The notes under the pieces were generated by a model. It was given only the letters and a program-made list of their open reading frames with translations, searched no databases and had not been told where the DNA came from. A program made the translations under genes and the position numbers. 56,220 nt of DNA from Gemmatimonadota bacterium (GTDB taxonomy: Bacteria > Gemmatimonadota > Gemmatimonadetes > Longimicrobiales > Gaopeijiaceae): contig JABDLS010000090.1 of the NCBI GenBank assembly GCA_013002885.1, positions 1 through 56,220 on the forward strand, written 5' to 3'. Shown here in pieces: positions 1-8,232 of this stretch. Position 1 is the stretch's first letter. Each line of letters starts with the position of its first letter.

Positions 1-35
1 TCGTCTCGAACAACACGTCGGGTAGGAGAAGAGAG

Positions 36-1034
36 ATGGCGAACATCAGAGACATGATCCCGGCGTTCGAGCTCTATCAGCCGACGTCGGTGGAAGCGGC
101 CCTCGATCTCCTCGACGAGCACCGGGGACGGAGTTGGATTCTCGCCGGAGGTTTGGATTCCTTCGACTGGTTCAAGGACCGTATCAAGCGCCCCGAGGCC
201 GTCATCGACCTCGGCGGCGTGGAAGAGATGAACGGGATTCGCGAGGTGGAGAACGGCATCGAGATCGGCGCCATGACCAGCCTCACGGCCATCGAGCGCG
301 ACGAGCGCATCCGGTCACGCTACTCGGTGGTGGCCGATGCTGCCCGACACGTGGCGACCCCTCAGATCCGCAATCAAGGCACGCTGGGTGGCAACATCTC
401 CCAGGACACGCGCTGCTGGTACTACCGAAGCGGTTGGCCGTGCTACCGCGCAGGAGGCAACACCTGTTATGCGGCGGCGCCCCAGGCCATGAACCGTGAG
501 CATGCCATCATGGGCGCGAGCCGGTGCGTGGCGGTGAATCCTTCGGACACGGCACCGGCTCTCGTCGCCGTCGACGCCAAGATGATCGTCGAAAATACCG
601 GCGGTCCGCGGGTCTTCGACGCGGAGGACTTCTTCATCGGGCCGGCCATCGACATCACGCGTATGACGGTGATGAAGCCCCGGGACCTGCTGACGCGAAT
701 CCAGATTCCCGCGACGTGGGCCGACGCCCATTTCTACTACGAGAAGGTGCGGGACCGCGGATCGTGGGACTTCCAACTCGTGACGGTCGCGGCGGCGTTC
801 CAGATGGATGGAGGTACCATTGGCGACGCGCGCATTGCCGTGAACGGTGTGGCGCCCTACCCGGTGCGGCTCGAGGCGGCCGAGCGGCGCGTCCGCGGGA
901 CCTCGGGCGACGAGGCAGCGGCCAACGCGGCGGGTGAGCTCGCCATCGAGGGCGCCCGGGCCCTCCGCCAGAACGATTACAAGATCCCCATGATGCGGAA
1001 CCTGGTCCGCCGGGCCGTGAGGAGCGTGGCCTGA
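36..1034 (+). CDS. FAD-binding subunit of a molybdenum hydroxylase (xanthine dehydrogenase/CoxM family), with Fe-S cysteines
   Basis: A 332-residue protein of the FAD-binding medium subunit family of molybdenum hydroxylases, which passes electrons between 2Fe-2S clusters and an acceptor. The first FAD loop AGGLDSF is at residues 37-43 and the second, GTLGGNI, at 115-121. Between them and the C-terminal domain lies a cysteine-bearing insertion with C127, C136, C144 and C164. In 4-hydroxybenzoyl-CoA reductase the equivalent insertion binds an extra [4Fe-4S] cluster, so one is likely here. The start has a purine-rich ribosome site (GGAGAAGAGAG). The 2Fe-2S and molybdopterin subunits are not in the window and probably lie upstream. 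The stop codon overlaps the start of a membrane cytochrome b, which suggests electrons go to the quinone pool and not to NAD or O2. The substrate is unknown. Confidence 0.88.
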   Translation: MANIRDMIPAFELYQPTSVEAALDLLDEHRGRSWILAGGLDSFDWFKDRIKRPEAVIDLGGVEEMNGIREVENGIEIGAMTSLTAIERDERIRSRYSVVADAARHVATPQIRNQGTLGGNISQDTRCWYYRSGWPCYRAGGNTCYAAAPQAMNREHAIMGASRCVAVNPSDTAPALVAVDAKMIVENTGGPRVFDAEDFFIGPAIDITRMTVMKPRDLLTRIQIPATWADAHFYYEKVRDRGSWDFQLVTVAAAFQMDGGTIGDARIAVNGVAPYPVRLEAAERRVRGTSGDEAAANAAGELAIEGARALRQNDYKIPMMRNLVRRAVRSVA

Positions 1035-1915
1035 TGCAGCTGTGGCGCAGCGCGGAAAACCCCTGGGGTCAGGAAGTCCTCATCGGGGTTTCGTGGAACC
1101 TCATGTGGGCCGCGCTCATCGGCGCAGGGCTTTTTCTCGTGGGTCACGCCGTCTGGGTGAAGACCCGCCCGGCGGAGGACCACGGCGAGCCAGTGAACAT
1201 CCCGTCGGACCTCCCGGAGAAGATCGAGCGCCACTCGTTGGCATCCAGGATCTTCCACTGGACCATGTCGGTGGCCATGCTCGCCCTCCTGGTCACCGCG
1301 TTCGGACCCGTCCTCGGATGGCAGTTCCCGTGGGTGGAAATCCACTGGATGGCCGGCGTGCTCCTCATCGCAACGGTCGTGTACCACGTCATCCACGCTG
1401 TGGGATGGCAGGACTTCTGGGCCATGTTCAAGCTCGACGTGGGCGAGGGCGTGGCGACGATGAAGCACGTCATGTCGCCGAAGGCACCGCCGCCGCCCAA
1501 GGCCGGCAAGTATCCTTTCGACCACCGCATGTACCACCACGCCATCGTAGTGGTCACTCTGGCCGCCATCGTCACCGGCGTCCTCATGATGGTGCGCATC
1601 GACACGCCGTTCTGGACGCGGAATCCCTACTTGTTGAGCGATTCGGCCTGGGGCGTCATGTACGTCGTGCACGGGCTTTCCGGCGTCTCGCTCATCCTCC
1701 TGGTGGCGGCCCACATCTATTTCGCCATCCGCCCGGAGAAGCGTTGGATCACCTGGTCCATGATCCGCGGCTGGATCGATCGGGAGCACTACGTGCAGCA
1801 CTTCGATCCCGAGAAGTGGAAGGTCACGGGGGGCTCGTCCGACGGATCGGTGAGCCCGCCGCCAGGCTCCGGCGCTTTGGCCGATTCGACGGTGAGTGCG
1901 CCGAGAGAGGACTGA
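1034..1915 (+). CDS. Membrane cytochrome b (formate dehydrogenase gamma/b561-like)
   Basis: A 293-residue integral membrane protein with five hydrophobic segments (about 15-40, 72-92, 103-123, 168-188 and 208-230). Histidines sit in the right places for b-type hemes: H67/H75, H104, H118/H121, H168/H169, H213 and H227. The segment RIFHWTMSVAMLALLVTAFG (72-91) is typical of the cytochrome b561/formate dehydrogenase gamma group. It starts inside the stop codon of the molybdenum hydroxylase FAD subunit (TGATG), so the two are translationally coupled. I infer that it is the membrane anchor and quinone-reactive subunit of that enzyme. The C-terminal 30 residues are Gly/Ser/Pro-rich and probably disordered. 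Exact heme ligands are not assigned. Confidence 0.85.
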   Translation: MQLWRSAENPWGQEVLIGVSWNLMWAALIGAGLFLVGHAVWVKTRPAEDHGEPVNIPSDLPEKIERHSLASRIFHWTMSVAMLALLVTAFGPVLGWQFPWVEIHWMAGVLLIATVVYHVIHAVGWQDFWAMFKLDVGEGVATMKHVMSPKAPPPPKAGKYPFDHRMYHHAIVVVTLAAIVTGVLMMVRIDTPFWTRNPYLLSDSAWGVMYVVHGLSGVSLILLVAAHIYFAIRPEKRWITWSMIRGWIDREHYVQHFDPEKWKVTGGSSDGSVSPPPGSGALADSTVSAPRED

Positions 1916-1954
1916 GTCTGCAGAGAGGACCGAGGTCAGCCGTCACGTCGTCGG

Positions 1955-1988
1955 GGGTCGGACGCTCGGGCGTCCGGCCCTTCCTCGT
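1955..1988 (+). terminator. Intrinsic terminator of the molybdenum hydroxylase operon
   Basis: An 11-bp stem with one G-U pair: GGGTCGGACGC (1955-1965) pairs with GCGTCCGGCCC (1970-1980) around a TCGG tetraloop, followed by TTCCTCGT. It lies 40 bases after the cytochrome b stop. The stem is very strong; the U-tract is weak, as is common in GC-rich genomes. Confidence 0.7.
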
Positions 1989-2093
1989 GCCTGCTACCAT
2001 CGGGGCTGGAGGAGTGTTGACGGTTGATCCTCCCCAGCGGGCGAGTTCTGCAAGGACCCGACCCCACCCCATTCGATGAAACCGGAGTAGAGC

Positions 2094-2486
2094 GTGGCTT
2101 CACCACGAGAAGACGTTCAGGGGCGCATCGACGCCATCGAGTCGAGCTACGAGTTCTTTCTGGCCTACGCGGCCCAGGGACTCACCACCGATGAGGGCGC
2201 CAAGGCTGGAGCCCAGCTCCGGGACTTCCTGGGGAAACTGGAGGGGGCCCTCGACGGTCTCGGCGACCGGGTACAGGAAGCGTCAGCGGGCCTGGAGCCT
2301 GCCGAAGCATGGTCCCATATGGTGGCAGTGGTCCGGTCCGATTCCGACGCGGCCCTCGCCGCCGTCAGACTCGTTTCGGCTCGACCTGGCGTCAGTTCAC
2401 AGCTGGTCGACAACCTGAACGCCAACATCCACCTCAGGGCTCTGCTCACCGACCTCTTCCTCGTGGACGATCTCCTGACAGACTGA
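2094..2486 (+). CDS. Hypothetical acidic helical protein
   Basis: A 130-residue soluble protein starting at GTG. It has no signal peptide or membrane segment. It is alanine- and leucine-rich with regular heptad-like spacing through about 10-75 and 95-125, so it is predicted to be an alpha-helical bundle. No catalytic motif or known family was recognised. It sits just after the terminator of the preceding operon and 16 bases before a small membrane protein, so it probably opens a short operon of unknown genes running to about 3.4 kb. Confidence 0.6.
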   Translation: MASPREDVQGRIDAIESSYEFFLAYAAQGLTTDEGAKAGAQLRDFLGKLEGALDGLGDRVQEASAGLEPAEAWSHMVAVVRSDSDAALAAVRLVSARPGVSSQLVDNLNANIHLRALLTDLFLVDDLLTD

Positions 2487-2502
2487 CGCTCGCGGAGAAA
2501 CG

Positions 2503-2889
2503 ATGACCTTCCTCCTCTTCGTTACGGCGGCGCTGGTCGCGGTGTCGGGTGGGCTGAAGCTCCGGTCCACCTCGCGGGTGGGACTCGGCGTGCGACCGCT
2601 GGCCTTCCTGGAGCTCGTGTCGGCCCTCGGGCTGGCGGCACTCATCCTTCCGAACCCACTCAGCGGGACGGCGGTGGTGCGTTGGGCAGTGCCCGCAGCG
2701 ATCCTCCTTCTCGTCGTATCGTCGGTGGATCATGCTCTCCGACTTCGCGCGTACCGGAAGGCTCGAGCCGACAGCGAGGGTGGTCGACTGGCGACGTATG
2801 TGAAGTACCTTTCCGAGCTGCCCGAGAACGAGGGCGGACCCGAAGCCGAGGGCGATGGGCCCGCAGGCTTCGGTCAGGACTCCGCCTGA
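2503..2889 (+). CDS. Small hypothetical membrane protein
   Basis: A 128-residue protein with three probable membrane segments (about 2-18, 31-49 and 60-80), followed by a charged, disordered C-terminal tail rich in Glu, Gly and Pro. The third segment, WAVPAAILLLVVSSVDHAL, is the most hydrophobic. No family was recognised. It follows the helical protein by 16 bases and precedes another membrane-anchored unknown by 22 bases, so the three are probably cotranscribed. Confidence 0.6.
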   Translation: MTFLLFVTAALVAVSGGLKLRSTSRVGLGVRPLAFLELVSALGLAALILPNPLSGTAVVRWAVPAAILLLVVSSVDHALRLRAYRKARADSEGGRLATYVKYLSELPENEGGPEAEGDGPAGFGQDSA

Positions 2890-2911
2890 ACTACGAGAGC
2901 GATCGAAGAGA

Positions 2912-3397
2912 ATGACCCTCCAGGATCTCGGGAATCTCGGTGAGTTCGTCGGCGCCATCGGCGTCGTCGTATCTCTCGCCTATCTGGCGCGGCAGATGAT
3001 TCACAACACGGCGTCTGTACGGGCCGCGTCCTACAACTCCATGGTCGAGAACAGCATCCGCTTGCTCGAGCACGCATTCCGCGACAGCGAGTTCGCCGAC
3101 TTCCTGGCCCGTGCCGAACGCGATCCTTCGGTGTTGAGTCATAGCGAGGTGGTTCGGTGGGACGCGTACATGACGGCCGTCTTCCGGCACTTCGGCAACA
3201 TGCAGTACGCACATCGAGTCGGCACCCTCGACAAGCAGATGTGGCTTTCCTACCGATCGACGCTCAAGTCGGATCTGAAGACGCCGTCGTGGTCAGAGTG
3301 GTACCAGGACCACAGACACCTCTTCAGCACCGGCCTGGGTGATGCCGTCGACGAGGTCATGGCCGAGATCGAGGCGGAGCGCCGGTCCAGCGGCTGA
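2912..3397 (+). CDS. Hypothetical protein with one N-terminal membrane segment
   Basis: A 161-residue protein. I place the start at the ATG at 2912, because the in-frame ATG at 2855 lies inside the preceding gene and adds a charged stretch with no ribosome site. Residues 8-30 (EFVGAIGVVVSLAYLARQM) form a membrane anchor, followed by a soluble helical domain with many Trp, Tyr and His residues and an acidic C-terminus. The layout, a short hydrophobic start then an N-T-x-S-V-R-A-like segment and a helical body, is common in uncharacterised bacterial proteins. I cannot assign a function. Confidence 0.65.
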   Translation: MTLQDLGNLGEFVGAIGVVVSLAYLARQMIHNTASVRAASYNSMVENSIRLLEHAFRDSEFADFLARAERDPSVLSHSEVVRWDAYMTAVFRHFGNMQYAHRVGTLDKQMWLSYRSTLKSDLKTPSWSEWYQDHRHLFSTGLGDAVDEVMAEIEAERRSSG

Positions 3398-3416
3398 CAC
3401 CCTGCGCCTTGCCCCA

Positions 3417-3455
3417 TGTCTACAATGTGTGCACTGTATGTACACAATGTAGACA
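3417..3455. promoter_or_regulatory. 39-bp imperfect palindrome, probable PadR operator
   Basis: Outer arms TGTCTACA (3417-3424) and TGTAGACA (3448-3455) are exact inverted copies, and the inner part continues the symmetry (ATGTGTGCAC against GTACACAAT) with a few mismatches. It lies 20 bases before the padR start. PadR-family repressors are known to bind ATGT/ACAT-type dyads in their own promoters, so autoregulation of padR and the downstream permease is the natural reading. An in-frame ATG at 3416 lies inside the palindrome and is unlikely to be the real start. Confidence 0.75.
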
Positions 3456-3475
3456 CGCGTTCGGCGAGGGTCGCA

Positions 3476-3808
3476 ATGAGTCCCAACAGCTTTCTCGGTG
3501 AGTTCGAACAGATGGTCCTCCTCGGGATCCTTCAGGAAGGCGACGAGGCCTTCGCTCTGGAGGTCCGGAGGGAAATCGAGCGCTCGGCCGATCGGACGGT
3601 ATCCCGGGGCGCATTCTACACGACCCTCGATCGGCTCGAGCGGAAGGGGTACGTGGTTTGGAGCGAGGCGGAATCAGACGATCCTCGGCGCACCGGACCC
3701 CTCCGGCGTTTCGAGGTGACACCTGAAGGCCTCCTTGCGCTACGGGTGTCCCGACGGGCCTTCGACGCCCTCTCCCGGGGACTCGACGAGGTCCTGAGCG
3801 AAGCCTGA
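3476..3808 (+). CDS. PadR-family transcriptional regulator
   Basis: A 110-residue winged-helix regulator. The conserved PadR start is seen (MSPNSFLGEFEQMVLLGILQ), followed by the recognition-helix region VSRGAFYTTLDRLERKGYVV and the wing RRFEVTPEGLLAL. The ATG at 3476 is chosen because it begins the conserved domain and has GGCGAGGG upstream; the ATG 60 bases earlier falls within the operator. Only one base separates its stop from the start of an ADOP-type permease. A PadR regulator followed by a duplicated FtsX permease is a recurrent pair in Acidobacteriota and Gemmatimonadota. It probably represses its own operon through the palindrome at 3417-3455. The effector is unknown. Confidence 0.9.
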   Translation: MSPNSFLGEFEQMVLLGILQEGDEAFALEVRREIERSADRTVSRGAFYTTLDRLERKGYVVWSEAESDDPRRTGPLRRFEVTPEGLLALRVSRRAFDALSRGLDEVLSEA

Positions 3809-3809
3809 G

Positions 3810-6500
3810 ATGGGGCGAGCCGCGGATCCCGGTCCCGGGGGAGCCTCCCCCGAACACGGCCCTCCTGGGTGGGCGACGCGCCTCCTCGAGCGAGTCCTCC
3901 CGGACGGGGCCGTTGGGGCCAGTGTTGCCGCGGATCTGGAGGAGGAGTTCAGGGACGTCAGAGGTAGCAGGGGACGACGGCGGGCAGAGGTGTGGTACAG
4001 CTGGGAAACCGTGAAACTCGCAGGCCACTTCCAGTGGCGTGCTCTTCGGGCGGGGGTGGGAACGATGGGTAGACGCGGAGGAGGTCTCGACCGACAGCTT
4101 CAGAACGCACGACTGGCCATGCGCCACTTCGTGCGGGCTCCCGGCTTCACGGCAACCGCGGTGGGGACCATCGCCCTGGGGATCGGGGCGTCGGTTGCCA
4201 TCTTCGCGGTCGTCGATGCGGTACTTCTCGATCCGCTCCCGTACGAAGAAGCCGACGAGCTGGTCGCCATCTGGGAGTGGAACGTCCCAAGGGATCGGCG
4301 TGAGAACGTGGCCAATCCCGGCAATTTCAAGGCGTGGCGGGATCGCTCGATAACGTTCGAGGCCATGACCGCGGTCTCCATGATGCAGCCGACGAAGTTC
4401 ACCGGCCCCGAACAGCCCGAAGAAGTCATGACCCAGTACGCGTCCCCCGACTTCTTCTCCGTGCTCGGGATGCAGGCGGCCCTCGGACGCACGTTCACCC
4501 CGGACCTGTCCGCGGTGGAGACGACCGAGGTGGTCCTGTCCGACCGGTATTGGCGTCAGAGTCTTGGAGCAGATACGGGCATTCTCGGACGGACGTTCCA
4601 GTTGAACGACACACCCGTCGTGGTGGTCGGTGTCCTCCGTCCCGAATACGTGGCCTTCGGCGAAGGCACGGACCTATGGGCGTCCATTGACGTCGGCCTC
4701 GGTGACCAGACCAACTCCGGTCGGTGGATGATGGTTCTCGGTCGCCTGGCCGAAGGGCGGACCCTCGAGGCGGCCACGGATGAACTCCGGACCGTCGCCT
4801 CGCGCCTGGAAGAAGAATACCCGGAGTTCAATGCCGGATGGTCCGTAAATCTCGTTCCCCTGGAAGAGCAGATCGTCGGCGATGTGCGCGCGACCCTCTG
4901 GGTTCTCCTGGGGGCCGTTGCCGTGCTGCTCCTCATCGCGTGCGGCAATGTGGCGAACCTCTTCCTCGTGCGTGCCACGGCCCGGCGAAGCGAGATGGCG
5001 GTCCGGCGGTCCCTGGGTGCTACCGGGGGTGATCTGGCTGGCCAGCTCATGACCGAGAGTGTGTTCGTATCGGGTGCCGGTGCCCTGATTGGTGTCGGCG
5101 TGGCCGTTGCCGCGGTGCATTGGGTCACGACGACCATGCCCGACGCATTCGGTATTCCGCGTATCGAGAGCGCCGCAGTGGATCCCACGGTGCTGGCCTT
5201 CGCCGCTGCGCTTACGGTGGGCACGGCCCTCGTTTTCGGCTTGCTCCCCGGGGTGCAGGCGGCGTGGACGACGCCCGGATCGGCTCTCAGCTCCGAAGGA
5301 CGTGGGCCGTCCCGGCGTTCGGGTCGGCTTCGGGATCTCCTGGTGGTCGCCGAGGTGGCTCTGTCGGTGGTACTCCTGGCCAGCGCCGTCGTCTTGGTCC
5401 AGAGCTTCATGAGGCTGACGTCCGTCGATGACGGGATCGAGCCAGAGAATGTCGTCGTGGGTCGGGTGAACCTCACCGGCGATCGCTGGGACTCCTTGTC
5501 GAGGCAGATCGCCTTCTACGAAGAGCTCATCGACCGGGTCGCCGCGCGCCCAGGGGTGGAGACCGTGGGCGGCATCACCTTCCTGCCCATGGACGGCCTC
5601 GGCGCCGGTACGAGCTACTGGCCGGCCGACGCCCCCACTCCCGCAGCTGATGAACGCACGGTCGCCGACGTCCGCAACGTGGAAGGTGACTACTTCGGGG
5701 CCATGGGCATCGACCTGCTGCAGGGACGGCTCTTCGACGAGCGCGACCGGGTTGAAGGCACGCGATCGGTGGTGGTCAATCGAGCTCTCGCCGACCTCTA
5801 CTGGCCCGACGAATCCGGAGTGGGGGAGAGAATCGTAGTGAACTGGGACGATCAGACCCCATGGGAGATCGTGGGGGTCGTCGAGAGCGTCCGACTCCAG
5901 GGGCCCGACACCGAGCCGCGAGGAACGGTCTACCTACCCTATGCGTCCGCTCCGTTCTTTCCCTGGATGCATGTCGTCGTCCGAGGGTCGACCTCCAGCA
6001 GTGATGTGGCGTCGGCCATTCGCGGGGAGATCGCGGCGATCGATCCGGAGGTGCCCCTGGGCAGTGTCAGAGTGATGAAGGACGTCGTGGATCGTTCGGT
6101 GGCACGCCCCCGCGTCACCGGCGTGCTGATGATTGTCTTCGCCGGCCTGGCGACCCTCCTGGCCGCGGTGGGGCTCTACGGGGTGCTCGCCTACGCGGTC
6201 TCCCGCCGCGTCCGGGAGATCGGTGTGCGCATCGCCCTAGGGGCCGAACCTCGCCGGGTCCTCCGGCTCGTCGTGGGGGAGGGGACCCGCCTCGTGGCGG
6301 TAGGGCTGGCCCTGGGGTTGGTGGGCTCCTTCGGAGTGCAGCGGTACCTCGAGGCTTTGCTCTACCAGGTCGATCCTGGCGACCCGCGGGCCCTGGCCGT
6401 CGCCGTGGCAGTGCTCATGACCGTCTCCCTCGGGGCGTGTGCGGCCCCGGCGTGGCGGGCGTCGAGGGTGGCGCCGGTGGAGGCGCTCCGACCCGAGTGA
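3810..6500 (+). CDS. ADOP-type FtsX/MacB-like permease with N-terminal prefix domain
   Basis: An 896-residue protein of the duplicated orphan permease group. Residues about 15-75 form a soluble prefix (LLERVLPDGAVGASVAADLE) typical of these proteins. Two MacB-like halves follow. Each starts with a membrane segment and a periplasmic core domain and ends with FtsX membrane helices; the FtsX signatures RRSEMAVRRSLGATGGDL and VREIGVRIALGAEPRRVL mark the two repeats. No ATPase gene is next to it, as usual for orphan permeases of this group. The neighbouring padR and shared operator suggest induction by an unknown small molecule. Efflux or lipoprotein/peptide handling is likely, but the substrate cannot be inferred. 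Confidence 0.88.
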   Translation: MGRAADPGPGGASPEHGPPGWATRLLERVLPDGAVGASVAADLEEEFRDVRGSRGRRRAEVWYSWETVKLAGHFQWRALRAGVGTMGRRGGGLDRQLQNARLAMRHFVRAPGFTATAVGTIALGIGASVAIFAVVDAVLLDPLPYEEADELVAIWEWNVPRDRRENVANPGNFKAWRDRSITFEAMTAVSMMQPTKFTGPEQPEEVMTQYASPDFFSVLGMQAALGRTFTPDLSAVETTEVVLSDRYWRQSLGADTGILGRTFQLNDTPVVVVGVLRPEYVAFGEGTDLWASIDVGLGDQTNSGRWMMVLGRLAEGRTLEAATDELRTVASRLEEEYPEFNAGWSVNLVPLEEQIVGDVRATLWVLLGAVAVLLLIACGNVANLFLVRATARRSEMAVRRSLGATGGDLAGQLMTESVFVSGAGALIGVGVAVAAVHWVTTTMPDAFGIPRIESAAVDPTVLAFAAALTVGTALVFGLLPGVQAAWTTPGSALSSEGRGPSRRSGRLRDLLVVAEVALSVVLLASAVVLVQSFMRLTSVDDGIEPENVVVGRVNLTGDRWDSLSRQIAFYEELIDRVAARPGVETVGGITFLPMDGLGAGTSYWPADAPTPAADERTVADVRNVEGDYFGAMGIDLLQGRLFDERDRVEGTRSVVVNRALADLYWPDESGVGERIVVNWDDQTPWEIVGVVESVRLQGPDTEPRGTVYLPYASAPFFPWMHVVVRGSTSSSDVASAIRGEIAAIDPEVPLGSVRVMKDVVDRSVARPRVTGVLMIVFAGLATLLAAVGLYGVLAYAVSRRVREIGVRIALGAEPRRVLRLVVGEGTRLVAVGLALGLVGSFGVQRYLEALLYQVDPGDPRALAVAVAVLMTVSLGACAAPAWRASRVAPVEALRPE

Positions 6501-6713
6501 GGCCGGCTGCCCGGCGTTGGCGACTCGATCCCGGCAGGTCGTAGCTAGGGTACGACTCGGCGTCGTTCCCACGGCAGGGCTCACGAGATCCGGGTACCCC
6601 TTTGATTCGGCGCGGCCTACTGTACTACTTCATCAGGCTTCCAGCTATCGAGCGCCGGGCAAAGATCCCTTCGACTCCCGGCGGCCCTTCGAGTCGACGG
6701 GGTCCGCGGTGAC

Positions 6714-8120
6714 ATGACGGTCGTTTTTCGAATTCGTACATCGGCAGGTCAGGAGCTCTCGTTCGCGTCCCGCGAGATGTTCGAGGACTTCGTGCGCTCG
6801 GGTGAGCTGTCTCCCGACGATCTGGTGTACGACGGCGAGACCGGCTCGTGGGCTCCTGCCCGGACTCACCCGGTCGTGCTCGATGTCCAGTACGAGGCCG
6901 AGGCGGCCGGCGATGCGGACCCGTCCTCTCAGGACGCCGAGGGCGACGGCGACGAAGCGCCACCGACCATCGGTGGCCCGGGACTCGAGTTCGATCTCGC
7001 TCTCACCGAGGAACTCTCCCCCGAGGACGAGCAGAGGGTCTTCCTCGAGCAACTCGAGGCCGAGCGCAAGGCCCAGCTCGACGCTGAACCCTCTTTGAGG
7101 GAGAGCCTCACTGGCTTCACATCCGACACCCTGGCGCCGCGCGATCCGCCGCGTCGTGTGCCGGACTCACAGCCGCAACGGGCGTCATCCTCGCCCCGGT
7201 CCCGGCCTGGAGGACGGAGCGCCACACCCCGAGAACGGGCCGCCGCCGCGACCGCCGCTTCGGCACCCGCGAAGCGTTCCGGCGGACTGGGGCGCGGCTT
7301 GTTGCTCCTTGTCATCGCAGGACTCGTCGTAGCCGCTGGCTACGCCGGATACCAGTCCTGGGCCGCCGAGTCCGAGCCGGACCCGTCTGCGGCGGAAGTG
7401 CCCGAGGCCACGACCCCCGAGGCCGATCCCGTCGAGCCGGAGCCCGAGCCCTTCGAGCCGGAGCCCGAGCCGGAGCCCGAGCCGGAGTCCGAGCCGGCCC
7501 TCGAGGCGGTCATTCCCGACACACCGGCCGCGCTTCGGGAGCGGACTCAGGAGCGCTATCTGGCGGCCACCCGGGCCGAGTTGAGGAGTCTGCAGCCGAT
7601 TCCCGAGATCTGGCCGGAGGGACCGTACATCACGGTTCCGTCGGACCATCCGGAGGTGGTGGATGTCTGGCAGGATTACCGCGCTACCATCCAGTCGGTG
7701 CGGCAGGTCGACGCGGATCGCTACCGCGCGGCGATCGAATCGGCTTTGGACGACGCGGCGGTGACGGGGGAGGGGCGCCAGACACGCCTCGAGACCGCGA
7801 TGGGGGAGTTCGAGGCCTCCGACGAGCTACGCGCTGCCCACTTCGACCGGGTCGAGGCACTCGCCACCGCCGCGATCCAGAGCCATAACGCGCTGGTCGA
7901 GGCCGAGGGTCTGATCCTGTTCGACGCCACGGGCAGCACCGGTCGGCCTTCGGGCATCGGAGCGGGCACGTCCGGGCGAAACGCCGAGGCGCAGCTTCTT
8001 CTCGATCAGGTCACAGAACTGCTCGAGGGAGCCCTCGACGCTGACGGCGAGGGTCCAGGCTCCGGTGCGAACGTCAGGGAATGGGTGTGGGACGGATTCC
8101 TGGACGCGATGACCCGGTAG
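6714..8120 (+). CDS. GYF-like domain/single-TM protein with extracytoplasmic helical domain (paralogue of 42853-44652)
   Basis: A 468-residue protein in four parts. Residues 1-55 resemble a GYF_2-like fold, with the motif DDLVYDGETGSWAPARTHPV. Residues about 60-190 are acidic then Arg/Ala/Pro-rich and low complexity. A membrane helix covers 194-213. A Pro-Glu repeat follows (240-261), and a helical domain (about 265-468) ends the protein. The C-terminal domain and the N-terminal domain both align by eye with the protein at 42853-44652; shared signatures in the C-terminal part are P-x2-W-x2-G-x-Y and H/F-DR-x2-AL-x-A. With positive residues before the helix, the GYF-like part should be cytoplasmic and the C-terminus periplasmic. 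No function is known; GYF-type domains usually bind proline-rich peptides. A hairpin terminator follows. Confidence 0.75.
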   Translation: MTVVFRIRTSAGQELSFASREMFEDFVRSGELSPDDLVYDGETGSWAPARTHPVVLDVQYEAEAAGDADPSSQDAEGDGDEAPPTIGGPGLEFDLALTEELSPEDEQRVFLEQLEAERKAQLDAEPSLRESLTGFTSDTLAPRDPPRRVPDSQPQRASSSPRSRPGGRSATPRERAAAATAASAPAKRSGGLGRGLLLLVIAGLVVAAGYAGYQSWAAESEPDPSAAEVPEATTPEADPVEPEPEPFEPEPEPEPEPESEPALEAVIPDTPAALRERTQERYLAATRAELRSLQPIPEIWPEGPYITVPSDHPEVVDVWQDYRATIQSVRQVDADRYRAAIESALDDAAVTGEGRQTRLETAMGEFEASDELRAAHFDRVEALATAAIQSHNALVEAEGLILFDATGSTGRPSGIGAGTSGRNAEAQLLLDQVTELLEGALDADGEGPGSGANVREWVWDGFLDAMTR

Positions 8121-8123
8121 AAG

Positions 8124-8150
8124 GGCTGCCCTACCTGGGCAGTCGTTCTT
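8124..8150 (+). terminator. Probable intrinsic terminator after the GYF-like gene
   Basis: GGCTGCCC (8124-8131) pairs with GGGCAGTC (8137-8144), including one G-U pair, around the loop TACCT, followed by GTTCTT. It starts 4 bases after the stop codon and separates this gene from the redox operon downstream. Confidence 0.55.
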
Positions 8151-8232
8151 CCACAGCCCCGCAACGCTTCCACTTCGTGCCCGGGATAGGTAGGTTGGCG
8201 CCGTCCGACTCCGCGTAGCGCTCGCACCGCGA

